Shown one piece after another: positions 18,943 through 31,769 of a stretch of DNA of 64,000 nt. The notes beneath the pieces are model-generated. The model worked only from the letters and a program-made list of their open reading frames with translations, had not been told where the DNA came from and ran no database searches. This stretch comes from Paramacrobiotus metropolitanus. Taxonomy: Eukaryota > Tardigrada > Eutardigrada > Parachela > Macrobiotidae. Within the stretch, counting starts at the first letter, position 1, and each line of letters starts with the position of its first letter. The position numbers and the translations under genes were made by a program. The DNA lies in assembly GCF_019649055.1 (NCBI RefSeq), contig NW_026570316.1, forward strand, positions 62,001 through 126,000, in the 5' to 3' direction.

Positions 18943-21900
18943 ATGGACAATGGCAGCGCCCCTGATGCTCCCAATCAGACCACTGCATCGCTCACTGCTA
19001 ACTGGACATATGCACCCATTGTCACCATCTGCACCGGCACCGCTACGGTCCTGCTCAACGGATTGGTTCTGATTGTCTTACTGCGGCGGGAAAATGCCGC
19101 GGTGCCCTTTACGGTGTACCTAATTAACCTGATGCTGGCCAATATTCTCTTTGTTATTCTGGGAAATCCGCTGGATATTGTCAACAGTGTGTACAGCACA
19201 TGGTATCTGGGATGGGCAGTGTGTACGCTGTATCTGTATGCTTATTATGTCGTGGCGTGCGCGGTGGTTTCGGCGCAGGTAAATAAGTAAATCCCCCCCG
19301 TACAGATCACGAACAGAGTACTTACCACATATTTTTATGCATCAGGTATAATGTAGCTTGTTTTGCAGTTATTTTTATCATTTATGCTATTTATCTGCGG
19401 CTCTTATACTACTTTTACTGTGCTTTTGAAGGAAATGCGCTATGCAAATGTATTCAATATTGCAAATGTATATTTGCAAAGGTACGGTATTTGCTCGTAT
19501 TTACAATTAAGTTGCATACATTTTTATTTCGTAAGGTCTATGAATGTAAAATTGTTGGGCTTATCCGATATATGCGTGCTGTGTATTCGATCCTAGAGAG
19601 CAGCTCCATGCGCTTGCTAAACTGCAGTACGTAATTCATTTCTATGAGCATTTTTTACAGTTTCTCAATTATTGGTACATACCACGTTTTACTTAGGCTG
19701 TTCTTTAGTTTGACAGTGTGTTAGACATCATAAAATTAATATCTATGGTAACATGATAAGCGCTTTAATATCAAGTGTGAATACCTACTGCACAGTGATT
19801 CGTTTACTGCATTACTGATTAATGAATATCAGTACCTTGTTATCACTTTTTTCACGCAACCTGTAGGCTGTAGCGTTCGGTTGACATACCACAAGCAACA
19901 TTTTATCAGTTACTAAACTCATGATTTTTATGTTTTCGAAAATTAATGGTAATGATTTAGTTCGGGGGGTTTTAACTCGGGAAGGGTAACTGATAAATAC
20001 GGTACTTGGCTGTGTTGAAAAATCAACCGGCAAAATCGCTCATATTAATATACATATCGGCATTTCGTACTAACATCCGGACCTGTTTTTGCTTTCTACA
20101 GTGTTCAGTCGATGGCTACAAAGAATTTATTTTTAGAAATACATATCCCGGAAAAACTGGGTAAAGCTGATAATCGATATTTTAATTGCCTGTGTTCGGT
20201 AAGAAAGCGTGGTTTCCTCAATAGCCGAGGTCAATTTCAGCTGGTGTAAATTTTTTCATACCTGCAGAGTACCTCTTTAATTATTAATAAGGCGGTGCAC
20301 ACCTTGTTAGCTGCCCTGAGGTTTCCAGAAAAAAAGGGGGTATGAAAAATTAATCCCATAGATCCACTTAACTGGCCATAAGTAGCGCTTCTGCCTGGTC
20401 TTCGATCACGTTTCCGGTAGTAGGCGGGTCGCTGTCACTGGGTCCGGAAGCAGAGTGTCTGTTAGTTAATCGATTCTCGGTGGCCCTCATGTAACATACT
20501 ACAGCAGGCAGTAATTGATTTCAGGTTATCCCCATCCTCTTGCATCTGTGCATACACTTAACCCTGGCGGTGAGCATAGTTAACGTGTCTCGCTTCTTGT
20601 AACGCTGTCCAAATATTATCCATTAACGTCATCAACATTCTATTGATCACCATAGTGTACTAAATCGGAAGAAGGACGAACGCATGTCACAAACTAAAAC
20701 AGTGCTGAATTTGCTGATTTGCATCTACGCAATCCAGGCCGTCTTCATTAAACAAATTGTTAAAACTGCCTGGAGCGGCTTAGTAAGCCAGTTCTTTCAT
20801 ACGTTGTTTTCCAGCTGTATGCCTTCTTTTCAAATGCAGACGGATTAAACAAATTAAATTGGCATTCAAAGTAAACAGCTTATAGAAATTTGGCGTGTTG
20901 ATATTCACACCATTCTGGGTATAGATATTTGTTCTATGGGAGCCTATATAGATAAACAGAAGTGTACCATTTCTTATGAAACTTGTAGATATGCTGTTTC
21001 TACCCAAAATATACATATTGTAATTAAATCGATGGATTAAGCTTTTTGTCCACCAACGTCGGCAGAACAACGGGATAAATCGTAAGAACAGGTTTTTCAT
21101 AGAATGAGACGCAGCTATGAGCATCGATATCTATTTATTACGCGGCGGGCAGAATTTCGCCAAAGAAAGTGTCAGTTTTTTACACAATCGCTTAAATAGT
21201 AAATCCAACTGCACTTATACTTGTCTGGCCGACTTTGACGTACGTAGCTTATATGGCGATGACGTAAATCCAAGTTGGCAAAGTAAATGTGTAGCTGAAG
21301 TGAAGCCCGGCCCCTTTATGGAGAAAGTCAAAACCAGCTAGAAAAGCCGTGCATACCAAAGTTTCCTTTCCGTATGACATAATTATTAGAACCTTCCGTG
21401 TTTCCAGCGAAATTTATTTTACACTATTGCAATTCTACAGGCTCTGATCACCATCAACCGACTATGGGCGACATCCTTCCCGGTGCATTATCGCATCCAC
21501 CACAGTCGCCGCGGCGCCGTCCTCATCTGTCTTTCCATGTGGCTGTATGTCCACATCTGTCTGGGTGCCGGCGTCCTCCTGGACGCCGTCTCCTACCGCC
21601 TGCCGGTGGAGACCAACGGCTGCGCCATCAACATCCAAGCTCCACCCCTCCGTTCCTGGGGTCTCATCACCCAGTGGACAAACTTCAATATTCCCATTTT
21701 ACTGGGCGCTGTGGCGTACTTTTACATTTACACCAAGGTGAAGAAACGCTGGGCCATCCGCCGATTGACGATGAAACTGGTGGCGCCGGCCCCTGGAAAG
21801 GTCACGCCGGTGTTGACCCTCTCCAATCCACCCAGTGATTCCGCCGTCCGCGAATCCCTGGCATCGCGAAAACGCTCGCAGTCCTTCTTCATCCTGACAC

Positions 21901-22127
21901 TAGTAACGTGGACTAATTTTGTCACGTTGGTCCCGTCGCAGGCGTACTTCACGGCGGTGTACTATGCGGATCCCATGACGCCGGCCATGGATACGCTGTT
22001 GCGTGTTAGTAGTATTATGTTGTCGCTACAAGCGGCACTTAATCCGGTATTGTTCGCCATATCGATGGATAATGTGAAACGCTTTCTCCGGGATCTGTTG
22101 AGAGATTATTGCGGATGTTGCTATTGA
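18943..22127 (+). CDS. Orphan rhodopsin-like receptor, family 1, copy 2 (340 aa, two exons)
   Basis: Exons 18943-19278 (112 codons) and 21441-22127 (228 codons plus TGA) join in phase 0 over a 2162-base intron at exactly the position of the intron in the minus-strand paralogue. The N terminus has N-Q-T and N-W-T glycosylation sites. TM1 to TM3 share long blocks with copy 1 (LLRREN, PFTVYLIN, LANILFV, GNPLD). The DRY position is T-I-N-R-L-W-A, TM7 has A-A-L-N-P-V-L-F, and the tail ends in a Cys cluster (DYCGCCY) that could be lipid-anchored. The third loop is short and basic. The two genes are divergently transcribed. Function is unknown; class A membership follows from topology, the TM3/loop Cys pair and the NPxxF motif. 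Confidence 0.85.
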
Positions 22128-22881
22128 ATTTGTCGATTGATTTGGGTTATGTTGGGTGTGGCCGCGAGCAAACTATTAATGAAACAGGGATAAATGTTTC
22201 TTTTTATGGTCATGCAAAACGGTTTCTTGATCGGCTAATTTCACGTTACGTACAGGCGATGCTTAGCCTGATGTGAATTTTAGCACCAGGAAAAGCAAGA
22301 AAAAACAGTATGTCTTATAGTATAATGGTTACTGCATCACACTCCTTGTCGGTAAACGCTGCGGCAAAAAAGAACTATACCGGCAATACCGGAAAATGCC
22401 ATGTTATTCTACTGATCCACAAAACAAGCCGCTGTCGCTGTAAATAATTCAATTTGTTTTCACCGGTCATTAAGTCTGCGTACATACAGATGTATACAAT
22501 GGTACAGCTACAAAATGTTCAAGCCAGTTACGTATATTTACCTCCAGCGATCAATCAGTTGCTTAAGGGTAACAAAAACTACAACATAACAACCACTTAA
22601 TAAAGCGACAGCATGTAGCGCCTAGCGCTAGTTAAATCACAACGATAACTTTGGTAAATGTTTTTCCTGAAATCGCGAGACACTTAATTTTCGGGCAGAG
22701 AAAATATTCACAGAAATATTTTACATATCTGTAGCTTATCTTATCGTCATAAGTTTGATTCCTTGTCTTGGCACTCGTATTTAAATCTGAAGGTATTACA
22801 TAATTATATGTGTTGTTAAGAGGTCTACGCTAGAATAGCCTAATTTCACCAGTTCATAATTATTGCAAAGTGCTCAAAACG
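22128..22881. other. 5' flank of CYP2-clan gene 1
   Basis: No gene. Parts of it (about 22195-22320 and 22470-22530) resemble 28160-28420 upstream of CYP2-clan gene 2, with shared words TTTCTTTTTATG, TTAGCCTGAT, and CTACAAAATGTT, so the duplication that made the two P450 genes included several hundred bases of upstream DNA. Confidence 0.5.
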
Positions 22882-24833
22882 ATGCTGCCTCTTCCGTTTT
22901 ATATCGTTGGGATTTGTTTTGCCATTACGATGTTCTGGAAGACCTTTCGCCGACGATACCGTCTTCCTCCTGGTCCGCGTTTCGGCAAGTATTATTCACC
23001 AAAGCTGCGGATTTTACCTGTTTAATGTCAGGTTTTCTTAGAACGTTGAAACTTAAAAAGCACAGTACTTTTGCAGTACATACTATTACCAAAAGACTGT
23101 ATACGCATAATCTTTCTAAAATTCTGCAGAATGGCCGATTGTTGGTAGTGCTATGAATCTCGGCAGTCTGCCACAAGTGACATTAACCAACATGTCGCAA
23201 CAGTATGGACCAGTTTTTTGCCTTCATCTGGGACGCGATCTCGTTGTTGTATTAAACGATTATGAAAGCATTAAGAAACTCTTAAGTGTAGAAGAAACCA
23301 CGGGGCGCCCCAGGAATACCACGCTGGATTTAATGTTAGGAGGGAATGCCGGTAAGAAACCACGTGCCGCTAGGGTTATTTATCAGACGATAGAGCGTTT
23401 TCAGGTTTGGCGTTCAGTGATGGAGATCTCTGGAAAGAACATCGCCGTTTCGCATTAACGGCTTTGCGGGATCTGGGGATGGGCAAATCCTGGCTGCAGG
23501 AACAAATCCTGGATGAAACTAATCGACTAATTGAGGCACTCGCAGCCACCAACGAGCAGCCGATTGATCCGCATCACCTGGTTATTACAACTATCTCCAA
23601 TTTGATCTGTGCCACATCTTTCGGGAAACGGTACAACTATGACGATGCAGATTTTCGCGCATTATTGCGGAATGAACATCAGTACGAGCAGCAGCTGAGT
23701 CAGATGAGCATCCTCGATTTATTTCCTATCCTACGCTTCGTGCCGCCATTTCGAGAAGTTTTTGAGCGACGGATGAAGGTCATTCAAATCAGGCGCGAAC
23801 ATATGCAACGTGTTATTAACGATGCGAGAAGTTCCGGTAACAAAGACGGACAGCGGTTGGATTATGTGAATTTGTTTATGGAAGAAAAGAAGCGCCAACG
23901 GGACGAAGGCGCTGATACTACCTTCGATGGTATGACTGAAACTTTTTTATTTTAGAATTTGCAAGTCTGTCATATCAAAAGATGACTTCTGCCAGAGTAA
24001 CCGACATATGTGTTTGTCAAATTAAATTACCTGTTCTGTTTGACTGGTCCATTTTTGCAACATTTAGACGAACAGCTTTTACGGTGTGTGGCTGACCTGT
24101 TCGGCGCCGGTACCCAGACTACTGCAAATTCTATCTTGTTTGGTTTGCTGCTCATGGTGGAGAACCCCGACGTTTTGCGCAAAGTTCAAGCAGAACTGGA
24201 CTCGGTGGCTGAACGAAACGAGCAGATTCTTGTCGAGCATAAAGGCAATGTCTGTATTTCCGTTCACTTCCATTTCCATTTGTGCTATAACAATATCGTC
24301 CAACAGACCATCTACCTTACACCGAGGCCGTGATCATGGAAATCCAACGGCTGATCCCCGTTGTCCCACTGAGTCTTCTTCACCGGACAACAGCGCCCAT
24401 CGCTTTCGACGACTACATCTTCCCGTCAAACACTTTAATCATTCCCAACATTTACGCCGTTCATCACGATCCAAAATTGTGGGGCGAAGCGGAAGCTTTT
24501 AGTCCCTCACGTTTTGTGGATAGCGACGGGAAGTTTGCAAAATCCCCTTATGTCCTCCATTTCTCTTTGGGTAAGGTTATTCCGTACATTATACATAGGA
24601 GTTTCTGAAAGAAGTAAGCAGAAACTGAGAGTTTTTTTGCCATGTTTTCAGGAAAACGCGCGTGCCCAGGGGAAGCAATGGGCCAAGCGGAGCTCTTCTT
24701 GGTGCTGGCCAATATATTGCATAAATTTGATTTGCTTATTCCCGAGGGTGTGCATGTTTCCTCGAAGAATTTGGCGGTTAATTTAACAGTTGTTCCAAAC
24801 CCGTTCCAGTTGATTTTTAGGCGGCGCTTATAA
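22882..24833 (+). CDS. Cytochrome P450, CYP2 clan, gene 1 (490 aa, six exons)
   Basis: Exons 22882-22984, 23130-23351, 23405-23929, 24068-24244, 24307-24570 and 24652-24833 (103, 222, 525, 177, 264, 182 bases; all introns phase 1) give 490 residues. An N-terminal membrane anchor (residues 4-20) is followed by basic residues and the P-P-G-P hinge (29-32). The I-helix is A-G-T-Q-T-T (297-302), the K-helix ExxR is E354-R357, and the haem loop is FSLGKRACPGE with Cys435 as iron ligand. It is a membrane-bound mono-oxygenase of the endoplasmic reticulum that would need P450 reductase; the substrate is unknown. Two introns have GC donors: intron 1 (GCAAGT at 22985) and intron 4 (GCAATG at 24245), where the paralogue has GT. 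An AATAAA lies about 20 bases after the stop. Confidence 0.9.
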
Positions 24834-25953
24834 ACTGGTACAATGAGATCAAATAAAATAATAGTTATTTGCTCGACATTATAAAATTGTAAAGGGTACT
24901 AGAAGTATCTACATTCTGTCCGCCCAAAATAATGGCATTGGAGACTTATGCGAATCGTTAATACTTTCGCGCTTTAAGGTATTATACTTAGGTTGAACGG
25001 TTATTATACTTGTACCCAGCATGTGTAGCCGGCAGAAACGTTTACGGGTTTATGGTTTATTATCAGAAGAGCCGCGTAAACTTTCCTGTCGGAATCTGCG
25101 GTACATTTATGCTCAAAACGGAGCCAAAGGTGATAAAGATGGTATGCGGAGCCTGCCCCATTAACATTTGCATAAACCCTCAGCATTTTTTCCACATTAT
25201 TTCCATAGGTCTGAATTACGTACGCTACTGCCCTAATCTCTTCCCAGCATGTTCTGTATAGGTAAGTCGTGTGTAAAGTGCAAACCATGTTAGAACGCTC
25301 CTGAAAATCCATTCCATATTGCACTGAAAATCGATAGCCCGAGAGTTTAAAAAAAAACCATTAAACCGACGGATTATTAAATTATTAAATCAGTGACATC
25401 ATTAAATTATGAAATCAGTGACTTTTTTGATCGAATTTCATTTGCATGATTCAAGTATTACTTAATCAGAGATAATAATTTTCGGCACTCGTAGTAGGTA
25501 GTAGTTAGTACTAATAGTACCGAAAATTATTGATTACACTGACTCATTGCAGAAAACACAGTACTATAAATTTTGTAGTACTGCATTTTCATGCGGTGTT
25601 GTCCATATGGGTACATATGTAACTGGGTACTTGCACATTATAGCGAATTTAAGAAAATACCAGTGCCGACCTGTACTTCATGACGGTTCGCCTGCCAATA
25701 CGGCGTGCCGGCGTTCTTTCTCTGCCCATCCTGATGGGTTGGTAAAATCCTGATGGGTTGGTACGACTACGAGACGTGGTCACGTGGAAGAGCACGTGTC
25801 ACAGGAACTGGTTTCTGCGCATGATCAAAGCCATCTTCGTCTTGGAAGACTATAGAATTAACGGCTTCCCCGTCGTTACTCTTCTTACTTGTTAGGGACA
25901 ATAATGTAATGCTGGCTTCCCGCTGAACCCGGCATGCTGTTATTTAAGTGTCG

Positions 25954-26000
25954 CCAAGGTATGTAGGGTTAAGTATATAGGGAAACCCTATGTACCTTGG
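25954..26000. repeat. Short inverted repeat (17-bp arms)
   Basis: CCAAGGTATGTAGGGTT (25954-25970) faces AACCCTATGTACCTTGG (about 25984-26000) with two mismatches and a 13-base loop. It could form a hairpin; function unknown. Confidence 0.7.
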
Positions 26001-26561
26001 TGTCGCTTACCGAGTTAGCCCTTGTTCGATTTTAATACCGCTTATTATTTTCAACACAAGATAATAAATATACTCTATGAGTCAGTGTATCCATCCACCC
26101 TTTTTAAAGTGCCTAAATTGTTCCATCCGTCAGACGTCAAGTGGGACGATACGTGCTTTTTTATAATCAGCGATTAAACAAAGTACAGATACATGCTGGT
26201 GAAAACGCGGATACCCACTTACTTGCAAACTGCCAACCTGTGAAAAAAAAGCCAGTTACTGATACTGAATTAATCGTCAACAATTTTTTTTGGGAAGCAA
26301 AAACACCACTCACTAGTGGATCACTATCACCATATTATCGCGGTCACACTGCTGATTTGCCGGCAGTGACTCGACAGGACTGCCGGTAGGTGGCCGGGTA
26401 GCATTGATATATCTTAACACGATCTAGCGCAGTGACCTGTTGGGCAATCACGGAAGTAGGAACCCTACGAATGTACTTACCCCAAATTACCGAAAATATG
26501 TATTGCTTCCACCCGGACCATGTTCCGACAGACCAATCATACTTTGTGATTATCATTGGCC

Positions 26562-26774
26562 CAGCTGGCAGGATATTCCTCTCAGTCTAGTGATCCTCAC
26601 ATGCCATCCTAGAGGAATCCTTTCTGCAAATAATTACCACGATTAACAATGCTCACTCCCCGTAACCGGATGCGATTTTGACGTCAGCCCACCTGCCAGG
26701 ATATTGCACTCAGTCTAGTGGTTCTTGCACTGCCGTATTAAGGACGTCCTTTCCACAAAAAAATTTCCCCGATT
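26562..26774. repeat. Diverged direct duplication (about 84 bp, two copies)
   Basis: 26562-26645 and 26691-26774 align through CAGGATATT, CTCAGTCTAGTG, a TCCT-TTC block and a final CGATTA. Identity is moderate, so the duplication is old. Confidence 0.6.
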
Positions 26775-26975
26775 AAATAAGGATTCCCGTTTATTGTAAA
26801 GGAGATTGCATCTGCTGAGCTGCACAAGATTTGTTTTAAATGGCTACGTGCTTGCCTGACAATTTATTTAGTGTTAAAGCTGGTCGTCAGAACTACGATG
26901 CGAGTATATTTTAACACAATGCATCCCGTGTGGAGATACGCGGCTAATATGCCGCTTTGTAGCGACGATAATCCA

Positions 26976-27095
26976 GTTGTGCCAACTTGATCTTGCATGT
27001 CCTTTCGATTGAACCATCTATGTGTCTTTATCGTTGAGTTGTGCCAATCTGACTTTGCAGGTCCGATTGGTCCTGCAATGTCAACATGGCACAAC
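26976..27095. repeat. Hairpin with an extra arm (GTTGTGCC repeats)
   Basis: 27038-27064 (GTTGTGCCAATCTGACTTTG, then CAGGTCC) and 27069-27095 form a near-perfect inverted repeat around a 4-base loop GATT. A third, direct copy of the left arm lies at 26976-27002. It may be a small inverted-repeat transposon remnant. Confidence 0.65.
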
Positions 27096-28883
27096 TGGAC
27101 AAGAAAGACTGATAAAGGGTTGTCTGGAAAGAAGGAGATGTGCAGATTTCCTACTTTTCATGCGGTAAGTCATAGCAGACCGAAGACCGAAAGGTACTCT
27201 GTATTGTAATAATCTTTTTGCAAAAAACGTCCCTGGAGTATATGTTTTACACTGTAAGGTAAGCGTAGTTTAATTCCTTGGCGTGCTTTCGGCGTCCTGG
27301 GCGGGCGATATGTTACTTAATTATTTTCGCCGGAAATAGCCATCGAAACAAAAACAAGTTTCAATTGCGATTATACTTGATACTGTTTTGCGTTCCCTAG
27401 GGTAGTAACTCTCGGTACTCAGTGGTGCTGCAAGATCATCAAGCGGTGCTAGCTTTAATTTCAGTAATTTCTTTCGCACTGAACAGTGGTAATTTTCACT
27501 GCGGGAGCAGGGAGCACTGGCAGCTGGCAACTTGCATTGCTTCGCTGGGTCGTGATGATTCATCAGTTATCATACTCAGTTCTGTTTGTTAAACTGTGGC
27601 AGTTCAGAACAGCTGTCATCCCATTATAGCGATGACCTTCATTACATTATTCTTATTAAATATAGTATATGCTTACATTATGATTCCATCCATACCTATA
27701 AATTATAAAGATATGCGTTCAGTGAGTCATATGGCTATCACCTTGTTTTACGCGTATAACGCATTTTGTTTAGCCTGGAAAAATAATAACTTTCTAAGTT
27801 TAGTTTATTCAAGAGCAGACAAACCCTGAGGCACTCGCTAGTCTGGTCAGATAATAATAAGAACAACAATAAAAAAAACAACATTCGTATCGTAAAAACA
27901 ATAGTATTGGTAATGCAGCTGAGTGTGCTCAGATTAAATAAATACGGTAATGTGGTGGAAAACAGCAAGTAGCAACCATCAACAGGAACAATGCACTAGT
28001 TTTTGGTAATTTTTAGCCCTTTCGGTGAGTCGAAAATCATAAATCTCCGTCGGTGCACAAATCAAAACGTATTAGTAAATGTCATGGACTCATGTCAATA
28101 GGGCTATTCCATCATTTTGAATATAATCTACAATGGTCGCGGACAGGCCATTACTTAAAGAAATAAGGGTAATACCAATGTTTCTTTTTATGATCAAAAG
28201 TTTTCTTGCTCCGTTAATATCAAGTTGTCGTGCACACGACATTTAGCCTGATATGGATTTGAACGCCACGCAATAAAATAGCTATGGTTTAGTTTTTACG
28301 GTCTTGCAACATGTCGGCTGTAATCCTGCAAAAAAAAAACAGTAAATGCAATATCGCAAAATGCCGTGCTTATTGTAATGCATCGATCTATGTATCTGTG
28401 CATGTACTGCTACAAAATGTTTAAACAAATCACGAGGAGGATTTCTAACTGACCGTGAAACCCTTTTGCGAGTGCGTGCCCTGTTTTGCACTGGAAGAAC
28501 AATGGACTCCAGCTTTCTGTCTGCTCGAGACAGTTAGGTAGCTGTTTCAGTGGTGAGTTGTCACAAGTTGTAATAAACTGGTTCAGTCACTTTTCTGTTT
28601 ATTCACCCGCCACTCCCTTAGTGTGTTGTTTTTACTTCTCATCGTTGTTTTACAGTGCACGATAGATCGTTATCTCAAGCGGTTGAGCCCTGCTTAACTT
28701 GTAAAAGTACTGTAACTAAAATTCTAACATGACAACCACGTAATGGCAGCGTGCACCAGTGTACCACTATAACTGGAACCACGACACTTTGATCTGGTAA
28801 TTTTGCTCGCTGCTCGTATGTACCTACACACTAAAATAACCCAGTTTCCTTATTCCATAATCCTTGTAAGGTGCGTAAAGACG

Positions 28884-30887
28884 ATGCTGCCTCTGGCGTT
28901 TTATATCGTGGGAATCTGTTTCGTCGTTACGATGCTCTGGAAAAACGTTCGGAGAAGATACCGTCTTCCACCTGGTCCGCGATTCGGTAAGTATTATTAT
29001 CGAAACTACTGCTTTGCGCGATCAAAAATCGCTGGAACGTTAAAGATGAGGATGAGGAACCACAGTTAAATCAGCAAGTTCTAGTTTTGCAGTATTTGTA
29101 CATAATAGCAGAGCGTACGAATTTGATCATAGTACTCACAATTTTGTTCATAACTCTTCAGAGTTGCCAATAGTTGGTAGTTCTATGTATCTCGGCAGTC
29201 AGCCACAAGTGACATTGACCATCATGTCGCAACAATATGGATCCATTTTTCGACTGCATCTGGGGCGCGATTTGGTTGTTGTATTAAACGATTATGAAAG
29301 CATCAGGAAACTCTTAAGCCTGGAAGAAACCACGGGACGCCCCAGGAATACAAAGCTGGATTCGATGTTAGGAGGAAATGCCGGTAAGATACACGCCCGT
29401 TAACTGATTCTTGAGGAATGAATTTAAAGTATGTTTTCAGGTTTGGCGTTCAGCGATGGTGATCTTTGGAAAGAGCATCGCCGTTTTGCGTTATCGGCTT
29501 TGCGGGATCTAGGCATGGGCAAATCGTGGCTGCAGGAACAAATCCTGGACGAAACCGATCAATTAATTAAGGCTCTAGCTGCCACCAACGAAAAGCCGAT
29601 TAATCCGCATCATCTAGTTATTACAACCATCTCCAACTTGATCTGTGCTACTGCCTTTGGAAAACGTTATAATTACGATGATGAAGATTTTCGCGCGTTA
29701 TTGCGGAATGAACATCAATGTGAAGAGCAGCTCAGTGAAATGAGCGCGCTAGATGTGTTCCCTATTCTGCGATTCGTGCCACCCTTCCGAAAAGTGTACC
29801 AACGACGAATGAACGTCGTACAAATTAGACGCGAACATATGCAACGCGTTATAGATGACACAAGAAGCTCTGACAACAAAGACGGACAGCGGTTGGATTA
29901 TGTGAATTTGTATCTTGAAGAAAGGAAGCGTCAACAGGGCGAAGGCGCTGATACCACCTTCACCGGTACGTGGAAGCTATTAGAGCTACAGAATGTACTT
30001 GCAAGTTGAAGATGTCTTGTCAAAGGTTGCTAGAAATTTTGTGTGTGTCAGAAAACGACGTAACTATTAATTTTGATCATTAGACGATTTTTACTGGTTC
30101 TGTTCTAAAATGTTTAGACGAACAGCTTTTACGCTGTGTCTCTGATCTTTTCGGCGCCGGTACCATGACTACCACCAGTTCCATCTTGTTTGGGTTACTC
30201 CTCATGGTAGAAAATCCCGAAGTGGTGCGCACAGTTCACGCAGAATTGGACACAATCGCCGAGCGAAACGAGCAGATTCTTGTCAAGCATAAAGGTACAT
30301 AATTTTATTTGCGGTGTTCATCATTAGATGCGATTGTTTCATCATATGTTAGGCCATTTGCCTTATACCGAAGCCGTAATTACGGAAATCCAAAGACTTA
30401 TTCCGGTTGTCCCGTTGAGTGTTCCCCACCGGATAACAGCACCCATCGCTTTCAATGAATACATCTTTCCGGCCGACACCTTGATCATCCCTAACATTTA
30501 CGCTGCCCATCATGATCCGAAATTGTGGGAAGAACCGGAAGTTTTCGATCCCTCCCGTTTTGTGGATAGCGACGGGAAGTTTGCAAAATCTCCTTATGTT
30601 ATCCATTTCTCTTTGGGTACGCTTGATTTCATACAATATGAACAGGGTTCTGCAAAAGTTGTGGTATGCACAAATTGAAAAGGTTCGAATGTTGTTTTTT
30701 CGCAGGAAAACGGGCGTGCCCAGCGGAAGCGATGGGCCAAGCGGAACTATTTTTAGTGCTGACTAACATATTGCATAAATTTGATCTGCTTGTTCCTGAT
30801 GGTGTGCATATTTCCTCGCAGAATGTCGCGGTTAATATAACAACTGTACCAAAACCATTCCAGTTGATTTTTAAGCGGCGCTTTTGA
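28884..30887 (+). CDS. Cytochrome P450, CYP2 clan, gene 2 (490 aa, six exons)
   Basis: Exons 28884-28986, 29162-29383, 29441-29965, 30118-30294, 30353-30616 and 30706-30887 have exactly the lengths and phases of gene 1, 6.0 kb upstream. All donors are GT. The protein has an N-terminal anchor, the P-P-G-P hinge, an I-helix A-G-T-M-T-T (297-302), ExxR at E354-R357 and a haem loop FSLGKRACPAE with ligand Cys435. The Gly that normally follows at Cys+2 is Ala, a change tolerated in many P450s. An in-frame upstream ATG exists (MYLHTK), but the start at MLPLAFY is chosen by identity to gene 1. Expected in the endoplasmic reticulum; substrate unknown. The copy is intact and clearly a tandem duplicate. 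Confidence 0.9.
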
Positions 30888-31769
30888 ACTGGTAAAACAA
30901 GAATCACACATTTACTCACGGTTTCCGAAATGTGTGTACATCTATATCTTTCTGTACAATACAGAGGAGCACTACGTATTCCGTGTACTTTTGTGTACGA
31001 GCAAATCATCAGTTTTGTACGGTACTGCTTCCAGTTTGCTACAGCTTTAGGCATATCAAAGGGGGAAATGTTTATAAATCGAACATTTGTGGATCAGCTA
31101 TAATATAAACCGAACACACAGTTACGCTTTTGTGGAACTGCAAAATACCTAATTTCTACTTATGGTACCGTAACTGATGCTCTACGGATGCATATGCTGT
31201 GACGCGCAATTTGTACATAAACACTACTCCCCGGCTGTTGCAGTAATTGCACTCGTGAGACAGTCTTTCTGTACTGCATCGTAGGTATCTTAAAGTTTTG
31301 CATTTTCAGCCACCATGTCACAGTACAGTATAGTACACTACGAACGCAAACTTGAAATTTGGCGGAGCGTTGTTCAAACGGTAATGCAGCAATCGTTTTA
31401 GATGGCGGCTTTGCAAACCCTTGAATATTTTAGCGAGCGCGTACTGCCTTACAGTTTAGTTGTAAATCAAGGCAAGCAAATTTTTCTGCTGTGCTAAATT
31501 ATTAGGACAGCAAAATAAGCAACAGCGGTGGCTAATACTCATCGACCGTTACGCTGCCTGTTTCTGATACCGTCGATTATATGTGGGTCTTATCGGCCAC
31601 ACGGTTTTCAATCAGTTTATTGATTACTCCTTTGTACAATATTACACCGGATGCACAACCACATTCTCACGTGCGTGCTTTGTGGTAGAAGATGCGATAA
31701 CTTTAGCAGCATGTCAGTTTTACTGATTAGGTGGCCAAATGTGCCGAACTCGATGTTCTATTTACCAAC
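30888..31769. other. Spacer between CYP2 and CYP3 clusters
   Basis: No gene seen in about 880 bases; includes the 5' flank of CYP3-clan gene 1. Confidence 0.4.

Larger units (their letters stand above)
24834..28883. other. 4-kb spacer between the CYP2-clan genes
   Basis: No gene recognised. It holds several small repeats reported separately (25954-26000, 26562-26774, 26976-27095) and a tandem pair CCTGATGGGTTGGTA near 25728-25763. From about 28160 on it resembles the flank of CYP2-clan gene 1. Confidence 0.5.

Noticed and set aside
22300-22370. tRNA-like stretch (TATAGTATAATGGTTA)
   Set aside because: It resembles a D-arm word, but no matching acceptor stem, anticodon arm or TTC loop can be paired.
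24010-24502. Plus-strand frames of 107 and 138 codons inside P450 gene 1
   Set aside because: They run through introns or are out of frame; the six-exon model matches the paralogue exactly.
25540-26640. Several short plus-strand frames
   Set aside because: Less than 90 codons, no motif, no neighbour context.
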